Shown: positions 53,408 to 63,055 of the stretch, piece by piece
Layout: each line of letters begins with the position of its first letter
How positions within the stretch are numbered: the stretch's first letter is position 1
Source: Marisalimonas marina
GTDB lineage: Bacteria; Pseudomonadota; Alphaproteobacteria; Puniceispirillales; Marisalimonadaceae
Assembly (NCBI GenBank): GCA_038131365.1
Contig: JAYPPH010000006.1
Location: forward strand, 62,001 to 126,000
Direction of reading: 5' to 3'
Length of the DNA stretch: 64,000 nucleotides
The notes under the pieces: generated by a model
Database searches by the model: none
The model's input: only the letters and a program-made list of their open reading frames with translations
Told to the model about the DNA's origin: nothing
Program-made: the position numbers and the translations under genes

Positions 53408-55192
53408 ATGGAAATAAGAAGGCTTCCAGAAAATCTAATTAATCAAATAGCTGCTGGTGAGGTTGTTGAAAGACCTGCTTCAGCCCTAAAAGAATTAATA
53501 GAAAATTCTATTGACGCTAATGCGACACAAATTGATATTGTATTAAACGATGGTGGAAAAAGTTTAATATCAGTTTCTGATAATGGAATAGGTATTGAAA
53601 AAAATCACATAATCTTAGCTGTTGAGAGGCATGCGACTTCTAAACTTCCAACTAATGATCTAAACAAAATAGAATTTTTAGGATTTAGAGGTGAAGCTTT
53701 ACCTTCAATCGCAGCTGTTAGTCAGTTGAATATCCAAACAAAGTCAAATAAATCAGAAGATGCCTGGGCTCTAGATGTTGTGGCTGGAAAATTTGATGAT
53801 ATTTACCCATCATCTAGACAATTAGGAACTATAATTTCTGTTAAAAACTTGTTTTTTGCTACACCTGCTCGCTTGAAGTTTCTCAAATCTTCGAATTTAG
53901 AAAGAAGTTATTGTCACCAGATAGTTCTAAAACAGGCACTCGTTAATCCTAAAATAGGTTTTAGATTACAAGCAGATGGTAAAGAGTTACTTAACATAAA
54001 ACCTGAAAGTGAGATTGGTTCAGATAAATATTTTTTAAATAGAATCAGAAATATATTGGGAAAAGGTTTTGCTGATGAAGCTATAGAAATCAACAATTCC
54101 AAAACTTTTAAAAACCAAGATTTTTTAAAAATAAACGGTTTTATAGGTTTGCCAACATCAAATAAATCAAATTATAGTCAGCAATATTTATTTATCAATG
54201 GAAGGTCGATTCAAGATAGAAATTTATCTGGAGCTATTAGAGCTGCGTATCGAGATACTCTTCCAAAAGGAAGATTTCCTATTTTTTGTTTATATATAGA
54301 CGTTCCTCCCGAATTTATAGATGTAAACGTGCACCCAGGTAAAACTGAAGTTAGGTTTGAAGATAATGCTATAATTAGAAGTTTAATTGTTGGTTCAATA
54401 AGCCGAGAGTTAAATATACATTCTAGTCAAACTTCTAGTGAGCTTTCAAAGCAGGCTATTGAGAAATTTCATACTTATAATGAAATTAAAGTTAATGAAA
54501 ATTATGAGAAGGTTGAAAGTTTCTTTAGTAAGAATGATTTTGTGCCATCAGTCAAACCAGTCAATGAAAATAATGATTTACAGGACCAAAGATTAGATCA
54601 TCAAGATGAAGACTTTCCACTGGGTGTTGCTTTGGCGCAATTCAGTAAAAATTATATAATTTCACGAAATTCACAAGGTATTGTTATAGTAGATCAGCAT
54701 GCAGCTCACGAAAGATTAGTTTTAGAAAAGATGAAGGCTGCAAGAGAAAATAAATCTGTAGAAAAACAAATATTACTTTTACCTGAAGTTATAAATCTTG
54801 ATCCTACGCCCTTGGCAATAATTCTAGAGAATGTCGAGTTATTATCTGAGATTGGGTTTGATATTGAACCTTTTGGTGAGGGTATGATAATTGTTCGTGA
54901 GGTTCCTTCTTTACTAGGAGATGCTGATATAAAACAAATCATTATTGATCTTGGTGATGATTTATCCTCATCGGGTATGCCTACTTCCTATATTGCAAAA
55001 ATAGATTTGATTTTGGGAAATATTGCATGCCACAGGTCAGTAAGATCTGGACGAGTTCTAAATGAAAATGAAATGAACCAGCTATTAAGAGAGATGGAGA
55101 ATACGCCTAACTCTGGACAATGTAACCATGGAAGACCTACCTCCATAAGCCTATCATTAAAAGACATCGAAAAATTATTCAATAGGACTTGA
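53408..55192 (+). CDS. mutL: DNA mismatch repair protein MutL
   Basis: MutL couples MutS mismatch detection to strand removal. The GHKL ATPase motifs are in the first 110 residues: ELIENSIDAN, DNGIGI and GFRGEALPSI. NVHPGKTEVRF ends the ATPase domain, and a linker leads to the C-terminal dimerisation/endonuclease part with DQHAAHERLV. CNHGRPTSI is near the end. The DQHAAHERL motif fits an endonuclease-type MutL. 594 residues is normal. The last 18 bases overlap the convergent rsmD. Confidence 0.94.
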   Translation: MEIRRLPENLINQIAAGEVVERPASALKELIENSIDANATQIDIVLNDGGKSLISVSDNGIGIEKNHIILAVERHATSKLPTNDLNKIEFLGFRGEALPSIAAVSQLNIQTKSNKSEDAWALDVVAGKFDDIYPSSRQLGTIISVKNLFFATPARLKFLKSSNLERSYCHQIVLKQALVNPKIGFRLQADGKELLNIKPESEIGSDKYFLNRIRNILGKGFADEAIEINNSKTFKNQDFLKINGFIGLPTSNKSNYSQQYLFINGRSIQDRNLSGAIRAAYRDTLPKGRFPIFCLYIDVPPEFIDVNVHPGKTEVRFEDNAIIRSLIVGSISRELNIHSSQTSSELSKQAIEKFHTYNEIKVNENYEKVESFFSKNDFVPSVKPVNENNDLQDQRLDHQDEDFPLGVALAQFSKNYIISRNSQGIVIVDQHAAHERLVLEKMKAARENKSVEKQILLLPEVINLDPTPLAIILENVELLSEIGFDIEPFGEGMIIVREVPSLLGDADIKQIIIDLGDDLSSSGMPTSYIAKIDLILGNIACHRSVRSGRVLNENEMNQLLREMENTPNSGQCNHGRPTSISLSLKDIEKLFNRT

Positions 55193-55762
55193 GTTTTTCA
55201 ATTTTAAAATTGTTAACTTGGATTTCCCATATATTTTAGTATCCAAAACCTCATAACCATTAACATCAAATGTTTCTGCTTTATCACTTTCAGCAAATAT
55301 ATAGCTGTATGTATTAATCAAATTATAAATTTTGAGATTTTCTAAGATTTTATTAGTAATGTTTTTATTATATGGAGGATCCATTAACACAATATCAAAT
55401 ATTTCATTTACTTTTTTCAAAGCTTTGGTTGCTTCTTCTTTTATAATTTTAATCATGATATCGTCCTGATCGTTGATTTTTAGTTTAGAAATATTTTTCT
55501 TTATAATTTCAATAGACTTAGTGTCTTGATCAAGAAAATAAACTTTTTTTGCTCCTCGAGATAATGCTTCAATACCAAGCGCTCCAGTTCCGCTAAAAAT
55601 ATCAATCAATTTAGAGTTATGAATATTTATATTATATTTTTTAGAATCTAGGATAGAAAACAGAGCTTCTTTTAATCTATCAGATGTAGGCCTTATCCCT
55701 AAATCACTGGGAGGTATCAGTTTTAATCCTTTAAATTTACCGCCAATTATTCTCATTTTCAA
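55175..55762 (-). CDS. rsmD: 16S rRNA (guanine-966-N2)-methyltransferase
   Basis: The 195-residue SAM-dependent enzyme methylates G966 in 16S rRNA. It has RIIGGKFKGLKL and RPTSDRLKEALFSIL at its start, the SAM site FSGTGALGIEALSRGA, and the catalytic DPPYNK. It lies 14 bases after rluB on the same strand and its tail overlaps mutL by 18 bases. Confidence 0.93.
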   Translation of the reverse strand: MKMRIIGGKFKGLKLIPPSDLGIRPTSDRLKEALFSILDSKKYNINIHNSKLIDIFSGTGALGIEALSRGAKKVYFLDQDTKSIEIIKKNISKLKINDQDDIMIKIIKEEATKALKKVNEIFDIVLMDPPYNKNITNKILENLKIYNLINTYSYIFAESDKAETFDVNGYEVLDTKIYGKSKLTILKLKNSSPIE

Positions 55763-55776
55763 AGTGTTAGTTGATG

Positions 55777-56580
55777 CTATTTAATCTTATTTTGTTTTTT
55801 CGATTTTGTTATACCTAATTGATCATTTAAAACCCTTTGCTTAACTTGTTCTAATTCACCAGATGGAAGGTTTTTTAAATTAAATGGACCAAAAGAAATT
55901 CTAATTAGTCGGTTTACATTATAGCCAAGATGGCTCATAACTTTTCGTATCTCTCTATTTTTGCCCTCTCTTAAGCCCAGTGTAAGCCAAGCATTACTAC
56001 CCTGTTGCCTGTCTAAGGTTGCATCTATACTACCATATCTGATTCCATCAATGGTAATACCATTTTTTAGTGCTTCAAGTTCCTTTGAGTTCACATATCC
56101 ATGAACTCTAACTCGATATTTACGAAGCCAGCCAGTAGAAGGAAGTTCAAGCTTTCTTGCTAAATCACCATCATTAGTAAGCAACAATAGCCCTTCGGAA
56201 TCCATATCCAACCGACCAATAGAAATAAATCTTGACTGGTTTTTTACTTTCAATTGATCAAAAATTGTTAATCTACCTTCAGGATCATTATTAGTAACTA
56301 GATAGCCTCTTTGTTTATGGTAAAGCCACAGTTTGGTGATAGTTTTAGTTGGCAGTGGATACCCATTCACTTCGATTAAGTCATTTGAGGTAACTTTAGT
56401 ACCGCATTCTGTTAAAATTTTATTATTTAGTTTTACTTTACCTTCAAATATCCATCTCTCTGCTTCTCTTCTAGAACATAATCCAGACCTAGCTATTACT
56501 TTTGCTATTCTTTCTGCCCCTGAAGTGATTACTTCTGAATTATTATTTAAGTTATTATTTTTCTTCAAAGAATTTCCCAT
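55777..56580 (-). CDS. rluB: 23S rRNA pseudouridine synthase, RluB-type
   Basis: The 267-residue protein has an S4 RNA-binding domain (RIAKVIARSGLCSRREAERW) and then the RsuA-family catalytic domain with GRLDMDSEGLLLLTNDGDLA, where the first Asp is catalytic. GLREGKNREIRKVM is also typical. RluB modifies U2605 of 23S rRNA; sister enzymes RluE/RluF/RsuA are less likely from length and motifs. It is divergent from tadA and sits upstream of rsmD, a common alphaproteobacterial arrangement. Confidence 0.88.
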   Translation of the reverse strand: MGNSLKKNNNLNNNSEVITSGAERIAKVIARSGLCSRREAERWIFEGKVKLNNKILTECGTKVTSNDLIEVNGYPLPTKTITKLWLYHKQRGYLVTNNDPEGRLTIFDQLKVKNQSRFISIGRLDMDSEGLLLLTNDGDLARKLELPSTGWLRKYRVRVHGYVNSKELEALKNGITIDGIRYGSIDATLDRQQGSNAWLTLGLREGKNREIRKVMSHLGYNVNRLIRISFGPFNLKNLPSGELEQVKQRVLNDQLGITKSKKQNKIK

Positions 56581-56640
56581 ATTGTTGTAATATAGGCTTT
56601 ACTAAATTATTAGCAATATTTCTTATTAATAGGGATAAAA

Positions 56641-57087
56641 GTGTTGGGCGTTCAGATTGATTACATGAAGTTAGCCATAGCTGAGGCTATTAAAGCAAAA
56701 AATAAAAATGAAGTGCCTGTTGGAGCTATTGTTGTAAATAGTGATGGTCAAGTAATCGCTAAGGCACATAATTTAGTTGAGACAAAAAATAATCCACTTT
56801 GTCATGCAGAAAAATTAGTTATAGAAAAAGCTTTAAAAGTTACTGGTAAAAAATTTTTAGTAGGATGTGATATTTGGGTTACTTTAGAGCCGTGTATAAT
56901 GTGTGCGAGTATCATTAAACAAGCTAGAATAAGCCGTTTATATTATAGTGCTGAGGACAAAAAAGGTGGAGCAATTGAGAATGGTCCAATGATTTTTTCA
57001 AATAATGACAAAATAGAAATATACTCAGGTTTTTATGCTAAAAAGTCAGAAAACATTCTTAAAAATTTTTTTCAGAAACTTAGGTAA
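56641..57087 (+). CDS. tadA: tRNA adenosine(34) deaminase
   Basis: TadA converts A34 to inosine in tRNA-Arg(ACG). The 148-residue deaminase has the zinc ligands in CHAEKLVIEKA (HAE with catalytic Glu) and LEPCIMC. The start is a GTG at 56641 behind an AGGGATAAAA ribosome region and the N-terminus has normal length. It is divergent from rluB and its stop overlaps purD by 8 bases. Confidence 0.93.
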   Translation: MLGVQIDYMKLAIAEAIKAKNKNEVPVGAIVVNSDGQVIAKAHNLVETKNNPLCHAEKLVIEKALKVTGKKFLVGCDIWVTLEPCIMCASIIKQARISRLYYSAEDKKGGAIENGPMIFSNNDKIEIYSGFYAKKSENILKNFFQKLR

Positions 57088-58351
57088 ATTTTAACTTTCC
57101 AATATCTTTTCTATAAAAACCATCATTCCAATTTATATTGTTGATAACAGCATATGCCTTTTCTCTACAGTTTTGAATATTATCTCCATTTGCAGTTATG
57201 GATAAAACTCTTCCTCCATTAGATATAAGTTCACCATCTTTATTTTTGGAAGTTCCAGAATGAAAAATTAATACATCATTTTTTGGTGTTGATTGGTTTA
57301 GTAAAGGTAACTTAATACCTTTTTGAAATTTTCCAGGGTAACCTTTGCTTGCAACAACTACAGTAATAGCTGTGTTATTAATTAGTTCAATAGAAAATCC
57401 TTGTAATTTTTTTGCGAGTGTTGCGTTAACTATTTCAACAAGGTCTGTTTTTAATCGTGGAAGAACCACTTGAGTTTCTGGATCTCCAAAACGGCAATTA
57501 AACTCAATAACTTTAGGCCCTTCATTCGTAAGCATTATTCCAGCGTATAAAATACCTTCATAAGGGTTTCCATCCAATTTCATACCTTTGATTGTAGGTA
57601 ATATAATATTTTCAAAAATATTTTTATTTAATTTGTCATCTAACGCAGGAGCTGGAGATATTGCTCCCATTCCTCCAGTGTTAGGACCTTTATCATCATC
57701 ATAAGCCCTCTTGTGATCTTGAGCATTCCCAATAACAACTACATTGTCACCATCTGATACAGCAAAAACACTGGCTTCAATACCAGTTATTCTTTCTTCT
57801 ATAAGAATAGATTTTCCTGCATCACCAAATATATTTTCTTCTAACATTTGGGAGGAGGCATGTATTGCTTCTTCAACGGTGTCACAAACAACAACACCTT
57901 TGCCAGCTGCTAGACCATCAGCTTTAACAACACAAAATCCTTTTAATAACTCTATTTGTTCTTTTGCTGTTTCTAAGTCACTACAATATTTAAAATTTGG
58001 TTGGGGAATATTATGTCTTCTACAAAATTTTCTTGAAAAAGTTTTCGATCCTTCTAACTGAGCTGCCTCTTTAGATGGGCCAAAAGCCTTAATGCCAAGC
58101 TCAGATAACTTGTCTTTTAAGCCTAGAACTAAAGGTATTTCAGGACCAATAAAAACAAAATCTGCTTTCATATGTTTTGCTAATTCACATTGTCCATCCA
58201 TGTCATCTGCCGCAATTGGATAACACTCAGCAAATGTTTCAATACCTGGATTACCCGGAGCAACAACTAATCTTTTTGTTAATGGAGATTTTGATAAAGA
58301 ATGAGCGATTGCATGTTCTCTTCCACCTCCGCCTACAACTAAAATATTCAT
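57080..58351 (-). CDS. purD: phosphoribosylamine-glycine ligase
   Basis: PurD joins glycine to phosphoribosylamine in purine synthesis. The 423-residue ATP-grasp protein opens with NILVVGGGGREHAIAH and has VKADGLAAGKGVVVCDT, GPNTGGMGAISPAP and EFNCRFGDPETQ. Length and motifs are normal. It is convergent with tadA and divergent from xseA, an order found in other alphaproteobacteria. Confidence 0.96.
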   Translation of the reverse strand: MNILVVGGGGREHAIAHSLSKSPLTKRLVVAPGNPGIETFAECYPIAADDMDGQCELAKHMKADFVFIGPEIPLVLGLKDKLSELGIKAFGPSKEAAQLEGSKTFSRKFCRRHNIPQPNFKYCSDLETAKEQIELLKGFCVVKADGLAAGKGVVVCDTVEEAIHASSQMLEENIFGDAGKSILIEERITGIEASVFAVSDGDNVVVIGNAQDHKRAYDDDKGPNTGGMGAISPAPALDDKLNKNIFENIILPTIKGMKLDGNPYEGILYAGIMLTNEGPKVIEFNCRFGDPETQVVLPRLKTDLVEIVNATLAKKLQGFSIELINNTAITVVVASKGYPGKFQKGIKLPLLNQSTPKNDVLIFHSGTSKNKDGELISNGGRVLSITANGDNIQNCREKAYAVINNINWNDGFYRKDIGKLKFT

Positions 58352-58436
58352 AAATTATTTACTCCAAAAAACTTTAGATTTGGTAAAATATGCCATAGTA
58401 TCAAATTATGATAAATATAAAATTTAATGATTATTG

Positions 58437-59772
58437 ATGGAAGATAATACAAACAATCCGGTTTATTCTGTTGGTGAATTTTCTCACGTTATAAAGAAAT
58501 TAGTTGAATCAAACTTTACCTATGTTCGTATTAGAGGTGAAATATCAAGACCTTCTTTTCCTAGCTCAGGTCACGTTTATTTTACTTTAAAAGACATGGA
58601 TGGAACTATTGCTGCGATCATCTGGAAATATACCATGCCAAGGTTGTCCATAAGGCCTGAGGAAGGTATGGAGGTCATTTGTACAGGTAAAGTAACAACT
58701 TTTGCAGGGCAATCAAAATATCAAATAATTGTTGAGAACATGGAAGTTGCTGGAGAAGGCGCGCTTCTAAAAATGCTTGAAGATAGAAGAAAAAAACTTC
58801 TTGCTGAAGGTTTGTTTGATCAAAGACATAAAAAGCCAATACCTTATCTCCCTGAAAGAATAGGAGTTATTACAAGTCCTTCGGGTGCTGTTATTAGAGA
58901 TATTTTACATCGATTGTCTGATCGTTTCCCTTCTCATGTTTATGTGTGGCCAGTTGCAGTTCAAGGAGAAGGGTCTGCTTCACAAATAGCTAATGCAATA
59001 GACAAATTTAACGAATTAACTGATCAAACAATTGTTAAAAAACCTGACCTATTAATTGTTGCTAGAGGAGGAGGTAGTCTAGAAGATCTTTGGTCTTTCA
59101 ATGAAGAGATCGTAGTTAGAGCTGTTTTCAATAGTGCTATTCCTGTCATTTCTGCTGTAGGTCATGAGACAGATACAACATTAATTGACTTTGTATCAGA
59201 TTTAAGAGCACCTACACCAACAGGTGCAGCAGAAAAATCAGTTCCAGTAAGAGATGACCTTAGAGCAAGGATTGGTGAGTTGGATCTAAGACTTAAAACT
59301 TCATTTTTTAACAAAATGAATATTAATAAAGATAGACTTAATAGTTTAATAAGACTCTTGGGAAAACCAGACCAAATTTTTGATAATAAAAACCAAAAGT
59401 TAGATTTTGTTTTCAAAGATATTGAAAATTTATTTAAAACTATTTTCACAGAGCAAAAAAATAAAATTACGCAATATACTCAAAAACTTACTCCTCCTAA
59501 AGTACTTATTAATAATCTTGATTCAAAAATTCAGCTTTTGGATACGAAGGTTTAATAATTATTTAGGAATCTTAATAAAAAACAAAGTTACAAAATTAAA
59601 TTTTCTAAGTCAGTTATTAGAAGCATCTAGTTTTAATAGAGTGCTTGATAGGGGTTTCGCTCTTGTAATGAATGATAAGGGTAAACCAATTAAATTAAGT
59701 AAAGAAGTACCTAAAAAATCAAATATTAAAATTAAGTTTGCAGATGAAATTCGTTCTGCAAAAATTGATTGA
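58437..59772 (+). pseudogene. xseA: exodeoxyribonuclease VII large subunit, split by a +1 frameshift
   Basis: XseA with XseB forms the single-strand exonuclease VII. The first frame (58437-59555) has the OB-fold domain (FTYVRIRGEISRP), GVITSPSGAVIRDIL, ARGGGSLEDLWSFNEE and VGHETDTTLIDF, then stops at TAA 59553. The family C-terminus continues in the next frame from about 59549: it contains VLDRGFALVMNDKG, matching the LxRGYAlv end of XseA, and stops at 59772. Removing a single base near 59540-59550 (for example one A of CGAAGG) would join them into a 444-residue protein of normal size. It may be a pseudogene or a sequencing error. Confidence 0.85.
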
Positions 59773-59790
59773 TTAAATTGTTAATGGAAA

Positions 59791-59809
59791 ACAACTATTA
59801 AAAAGTTGT
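59791..59809. terminator. weak hairpin between xseA and lpxL
   Basis: ACAACT (59791-59796) pairs with AGTTGT (59804-59809) around a 7-base loop between two convergent genes. There is no T-run after it on either strand, so it is at best a weak terminator and may be chance. Confidence 0.25.
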
Positions 59810-59839
59810 ATTAAGTAATCACTTCTTAGTTCTGATTAA

Positions 59840-60727
59840 TTATTTACCCCATCGCCTATGAGCCCATAACCACTGTTCAGGCTGTTCTTTAATCCAATCT
59901 TCTATTCTGGATGAAATCATTTTAGTAATTTGATAAATAGCTTTTTCTTTATCTAGGTTTGAAGGGATTCTAAGTTTATCTTCAACAGTCATTTTAAACT
60001 TTATTCCTTTAAAACGTTCTATTCTAACCATATAAATTGGCACATTCCATTTTAAAGCCATAACAGCAGCTGCTTGAGGAGTTGGTGTTTTTATACCAAA
60101 AAAAGGTACCATAATACCTTCTCTCAATAATTGATCACCAGTTAGACCAATAATCTCCCCAGATTTAAGTTTGCTTGCCATACCAATTGCAGCTAAACGG
60201 CCTTTACGATAGAAATCAGCGTTAGCATCTTTGTTCCTATGAATTTGTATTTTATTTAAAATCCAGTTGTTTATAGGTCTGAATACATAACCTGCACGTC
60301 TTCCTGCAAGGTCACCTACCCTTAAAAGAAATTCCCAATTACCCATATGAGCCCCCACTAGAATAGCAGGACCAGTTTTTAGTTTGTCTAAACCGTCCGT
60401 TTCTAAATGACCTATCTTTATTAGACGATTTATATGAGGCATTTCCCCAATAGTTTGACCTAGCATAAACCAGTGTTGTTTAGTAAGTTTATTAATTTCA
60501 GTAATAGATTTTTTGGGGAAAGCAATCTGCATATGCTTTTTAATACGACCGTTATAAGAAGTCATTGGGCCAACTATATACATCAAGCTACCGCAAAGAT
60601 AGGATGATAAATTGAAAGGTAACATTTTAAGAATTAAAAATAACGGAATAGCTAAAATAGCAATAATAGGATCGTGGATATACCTATCAAATTGTTTTTT
60701 TATACGAAAACTTAGAGGGTCAGCCAT
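59840..60727 (-). CDS. lpxL: lipid A late acyltransferase (LpxL/HtrB-like)
   Basis: The 295-residue membrane-anchored protein is in the LpxL/LpxM family that adds secondary acyl chains to lipid A. The catalytic HX4E motif is AHMGNWEF, with a preceding membrane anchor (IIAILAIPLFLILKML) and a late GLTGDQ region. The final EQWLWAHRRW is also typical. Its start overlaps the corrected end of lpxK by 8 bases, so it is the last gene of the block. Confidence 0.9.
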   Translation of the reverse strand: MADPLSFRIKKQFDRYIHDPIIAILAIPLFLILKMLPFNLSSYLCGSLMYIVGPMTSYNGRIKKHMQIAFPKKSITEINKLTKQHWFMLGQTIGEMPHINRLIKIGHLETDGLDKLKTGPAILVGAHMGNWEFLLRVGDLAGRRAGYVFRPINNWILNKIQIHRNKDANADFYRKGRLAAIGMASKLKSGEIIGLTGDQLLREGIMVPFFGIKTPTPQAAAVMALKWNVPIYMVRIERFKGIKFKMTVEDKLRIPSNLDKEKAIYQITKMISSRIEDWIKEQPEQWLWAHRRWGK

Positions 60728-61713
60728 TTAGTTTCTTTTCCAAAAATATTTCAAAATTTTTCTCATCTTTTGTATCTAAAGTACTTTCAATTGATAAAAC
60801 ATTTATCTCATTTTTTTTATCTTGAATTTTAACATAGTCTTTTTCAGTTGTTAAAAGTGTTAGGTTTTGATTTTTGGCATTTAAAATTAAATTATTAATT
60901 TCTTTTTCTGTGTATTGATGATGATCAGGAAATGATTTTTTAGAAATAACATTATACTCATTCTGGTAAAGTGTATCAAAAAACTTATCAGGATTAGCTA
61001 AGGCACAAAATGCAAAAATGTTTGTTGTTTTTGTTTATGGATGATTTAATAATTTTAATAGATGAGTTGAAAATAGTTTTGTGATTAAATTTATCATTAT
61101 AATTTATAAACTTTTTATCGTTACCTGTTAAAATGATAGCATCAATATTTTCTAAGCCCTGCTTTGTTGGCTCTCTAAGTGGCCCAGAAGGAAAACAAAA
61201 TTCATTTCCAAATTTTAATTTTTTATCAACTAGCAACAATTTAATATCTTGTTCTAATGTATTATTTTGTAATCCATCATCCATCAAAATTACATTATAA
61301 TTATTCTTAAGACCCTCGATAAATTTAGCTCCAAGTGATCGATTGGCTGATACTACTGTAGGGCCGACTTTACTAAGTAATAATGCCTCATCACCAACAT
61401 CATTAAAATTATGATCAGGTCGGACTTTAACTGGACCTTTTTCTAATCCCTTATATCCTCTTGTTAAAAATACAGGTTCATAACCTAACTTTTTTAAAAT
61501 TTTAAAAGTGTAAATTGTAAAAGGGGTTTTTCCAGTACCCCCAATATTAAGATTACCTACACAAATCACTTTCAGTTTCGATTTATAAGGTTTAATAAAT
61601 ATTTTTTTAACAAATGAAATTATTATCCAGATTATGGATAAAGGATACAGAGCTAAAGCTATTATGGTAGATGATGTATTGTTGTAGTACCAAAATTTTG
61701 GTGTTTTAATCAT
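60720..61713 (-). pseudogene. lpxK: tetraacyldisaccharide 4'-kinase, split by a +1 frameshift
   Basis: LpxK phosphorylates the lipid A disaccharide. The first frame has a membrane anchor, then GNLNIGGTGKTPF (Walker A near residue 57), RGYKG, GDEALLL and DDGLQN, and stops early at about 239 residues. The missing C-terminus is encoded in the next frame on the same strand, with AFCALANPDKFF, SFPDHHQY and LLTTEKDYVKI, ending with TGA at 60720-60722. One extra base near 61010-61035 accounts for the break; the corrected protein is 330 residues, normal for LpxK. lpxK is needed for lipid A, so an error or leaky decoding should be tested. It follows waaA by 2 bases. Confidence 0.88.
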
Positions 61714-61715
61714 TC

Positions 61716-63035
61716 CTAAGCAACATCATTAATTTTATTTTTATGCAATAAACCAAGTAAATAAACACTTGCTTCGTCTGCACGTTGTTGAGCATAACCT
61801 GAAGCAATTAAGCTGTTTTTACCCATATCCTCCAGTCGATCTTTATTACCAAGAAGCTCTATGGTTGTGTTTAAGAAATTTTTTGTCATTTCAGGATCTT
61901 TTTCAATTTGAACTGCTCCTCCAGACCATACTAGGTCCTTAATTTGAGCATCACATTTTTCAGTGTGTGGTCCCATAATTACTGGTTTACCAAATTGAGA
62001 AGCTTCAGATGGGCTATGTCCACCAACAGGAACCATAGATCCGGCAACGTATACTAAATCTGCCGCTTCAATAAGCGAACCCATTTCTCCCATTGTATCA
62101 GATAAATAAAAAACATCATTTTTATGAGGAAACTCTCCCTTACTTCTGGATTTAATATCAAACCCTGCAGCTTTAATTCTGTTTTGAATAACAGTACTTC
62201 TTTTTATATGGCGGGGAGCAATGATTATTAAAATATCATCATGAGCTTGTTTTCTTAGGAGGTCAGCTAATTTTATCATCAACTCTTCCTCACCAGGATG
62301 AGTGGATGCAGCTAGTAAAATCTTTTTTTTAATCAAATATTTTTTAAGATTTCTAATATAATTTTCGTCAACAGGAGGCTTTTCTGCAATTGATTTTAGG
62401 CTAGTTAAACTCTTAACATGTGGTGCGCCTAATTTTTTGAAAAGTAATTCCTGTTTAGGATCTACAGCTAATACTTGAGTAACCTGACTGAATATTTTTT
62501 TTGCTAAAAAATACCCCAACCCTGTCCAAAATCGGGCAGATTTTTGTGACATTTGTGAAGATGCTAGAACTGTTGGAACATTTGACTTTGCTGTTAAATA
62601 TATTAAATTTGGCCAAAAATCAGATTCTAAAAACACCGCCATGTCAGGTTTCCAATACTTAATAAACTTAGCAACAAATTTTGGATGGTCATAGGGGTGA
62701 TATTGATGGATTGCTGGTAATCCTTTTTTAATTTTATCTTTTATTAATTTAGCAGCAGAAAGGGTATTTGTAGTTAAAAGAAAAAACTCAGTATTATTAT
62801 CCCCATAGCCATTTTTTTTCATTGAATTTGCTAAAGCTAGTGCAGCGACTGATTCACCAACGCTTGTCCCATGGAGCCAAATAATAGTACCATTAGGTCT
62901 TTTTTTTCTGGAATTGCCGTATCTTTCGTTAATTCGCTGACCATCTTCTTTACCGTTTTTTTTGCGCCTAGCCAGATAGTTAGGAAGGAAATATTTTATT
63001 ATTCCCCATAAAAAATTATAAGTGGTTAGTGTCAT
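61716..63035 (-). CDS. waaA: 3-deoxy-D-manno-octulosonic acid transferase
   Basis: WaaA (KdtA) adds Kdo to lipid A precursors. The 439-residue protein has an N-terminal membrane anchor (TTYNFLWGIIKYF), the GT30 N-half with WLHGTSVGES, the FLESDFWPN motif, and the C-half glycosyltransferase domain with ASTHPGEE, GGHSPSEASQFGKPVIMGPH. It is in tandem with lpxK (gap 2 bases) and downstream of a DUF374 gene by 20 bases. Confidence 0.93.
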   Translation of the reverse strand: MTLTTYNFLWGIIKYFLPNYLARRKKNGKEDGQRINERYGNSRKKRPNGTIIWLHGTSVGESVAALALANSMKKNGYGDNNTEFFLLTTNTLSAAKLIKDKIKKGLPAIHQYHPYDHPKFVAKFIKYWKPDMAVFLESDFWPNLIYLTAKSNVPTVLASSQMSQKSARFWTGLGYFLAKKIFSQVTQVLAVDPKQELLFKKLGAPHVKSLTSLKSIAEKPPVDENYIRNLKKYLIKKKILLAASTHPGEEELMIKLADLLRKQAHDDILIIIAPRHIKRSTVIQNRIKAAGFDIKSRSKGEFPHKNDVFYLSDTMGEMGSLIEAADLVYVAGSMVPVGGHSPSEASQFGKPVIMGPHTEKCDAQIKDLVWSGGAVQIEKDPEMTKNFLNTTIELLGNKDRLEDMGKNSLIASGYAQQRADEASVYLLGLLHKNKINDVA

Positions 63036-63055
63036 TTATAATCTCACTCAAAAAA

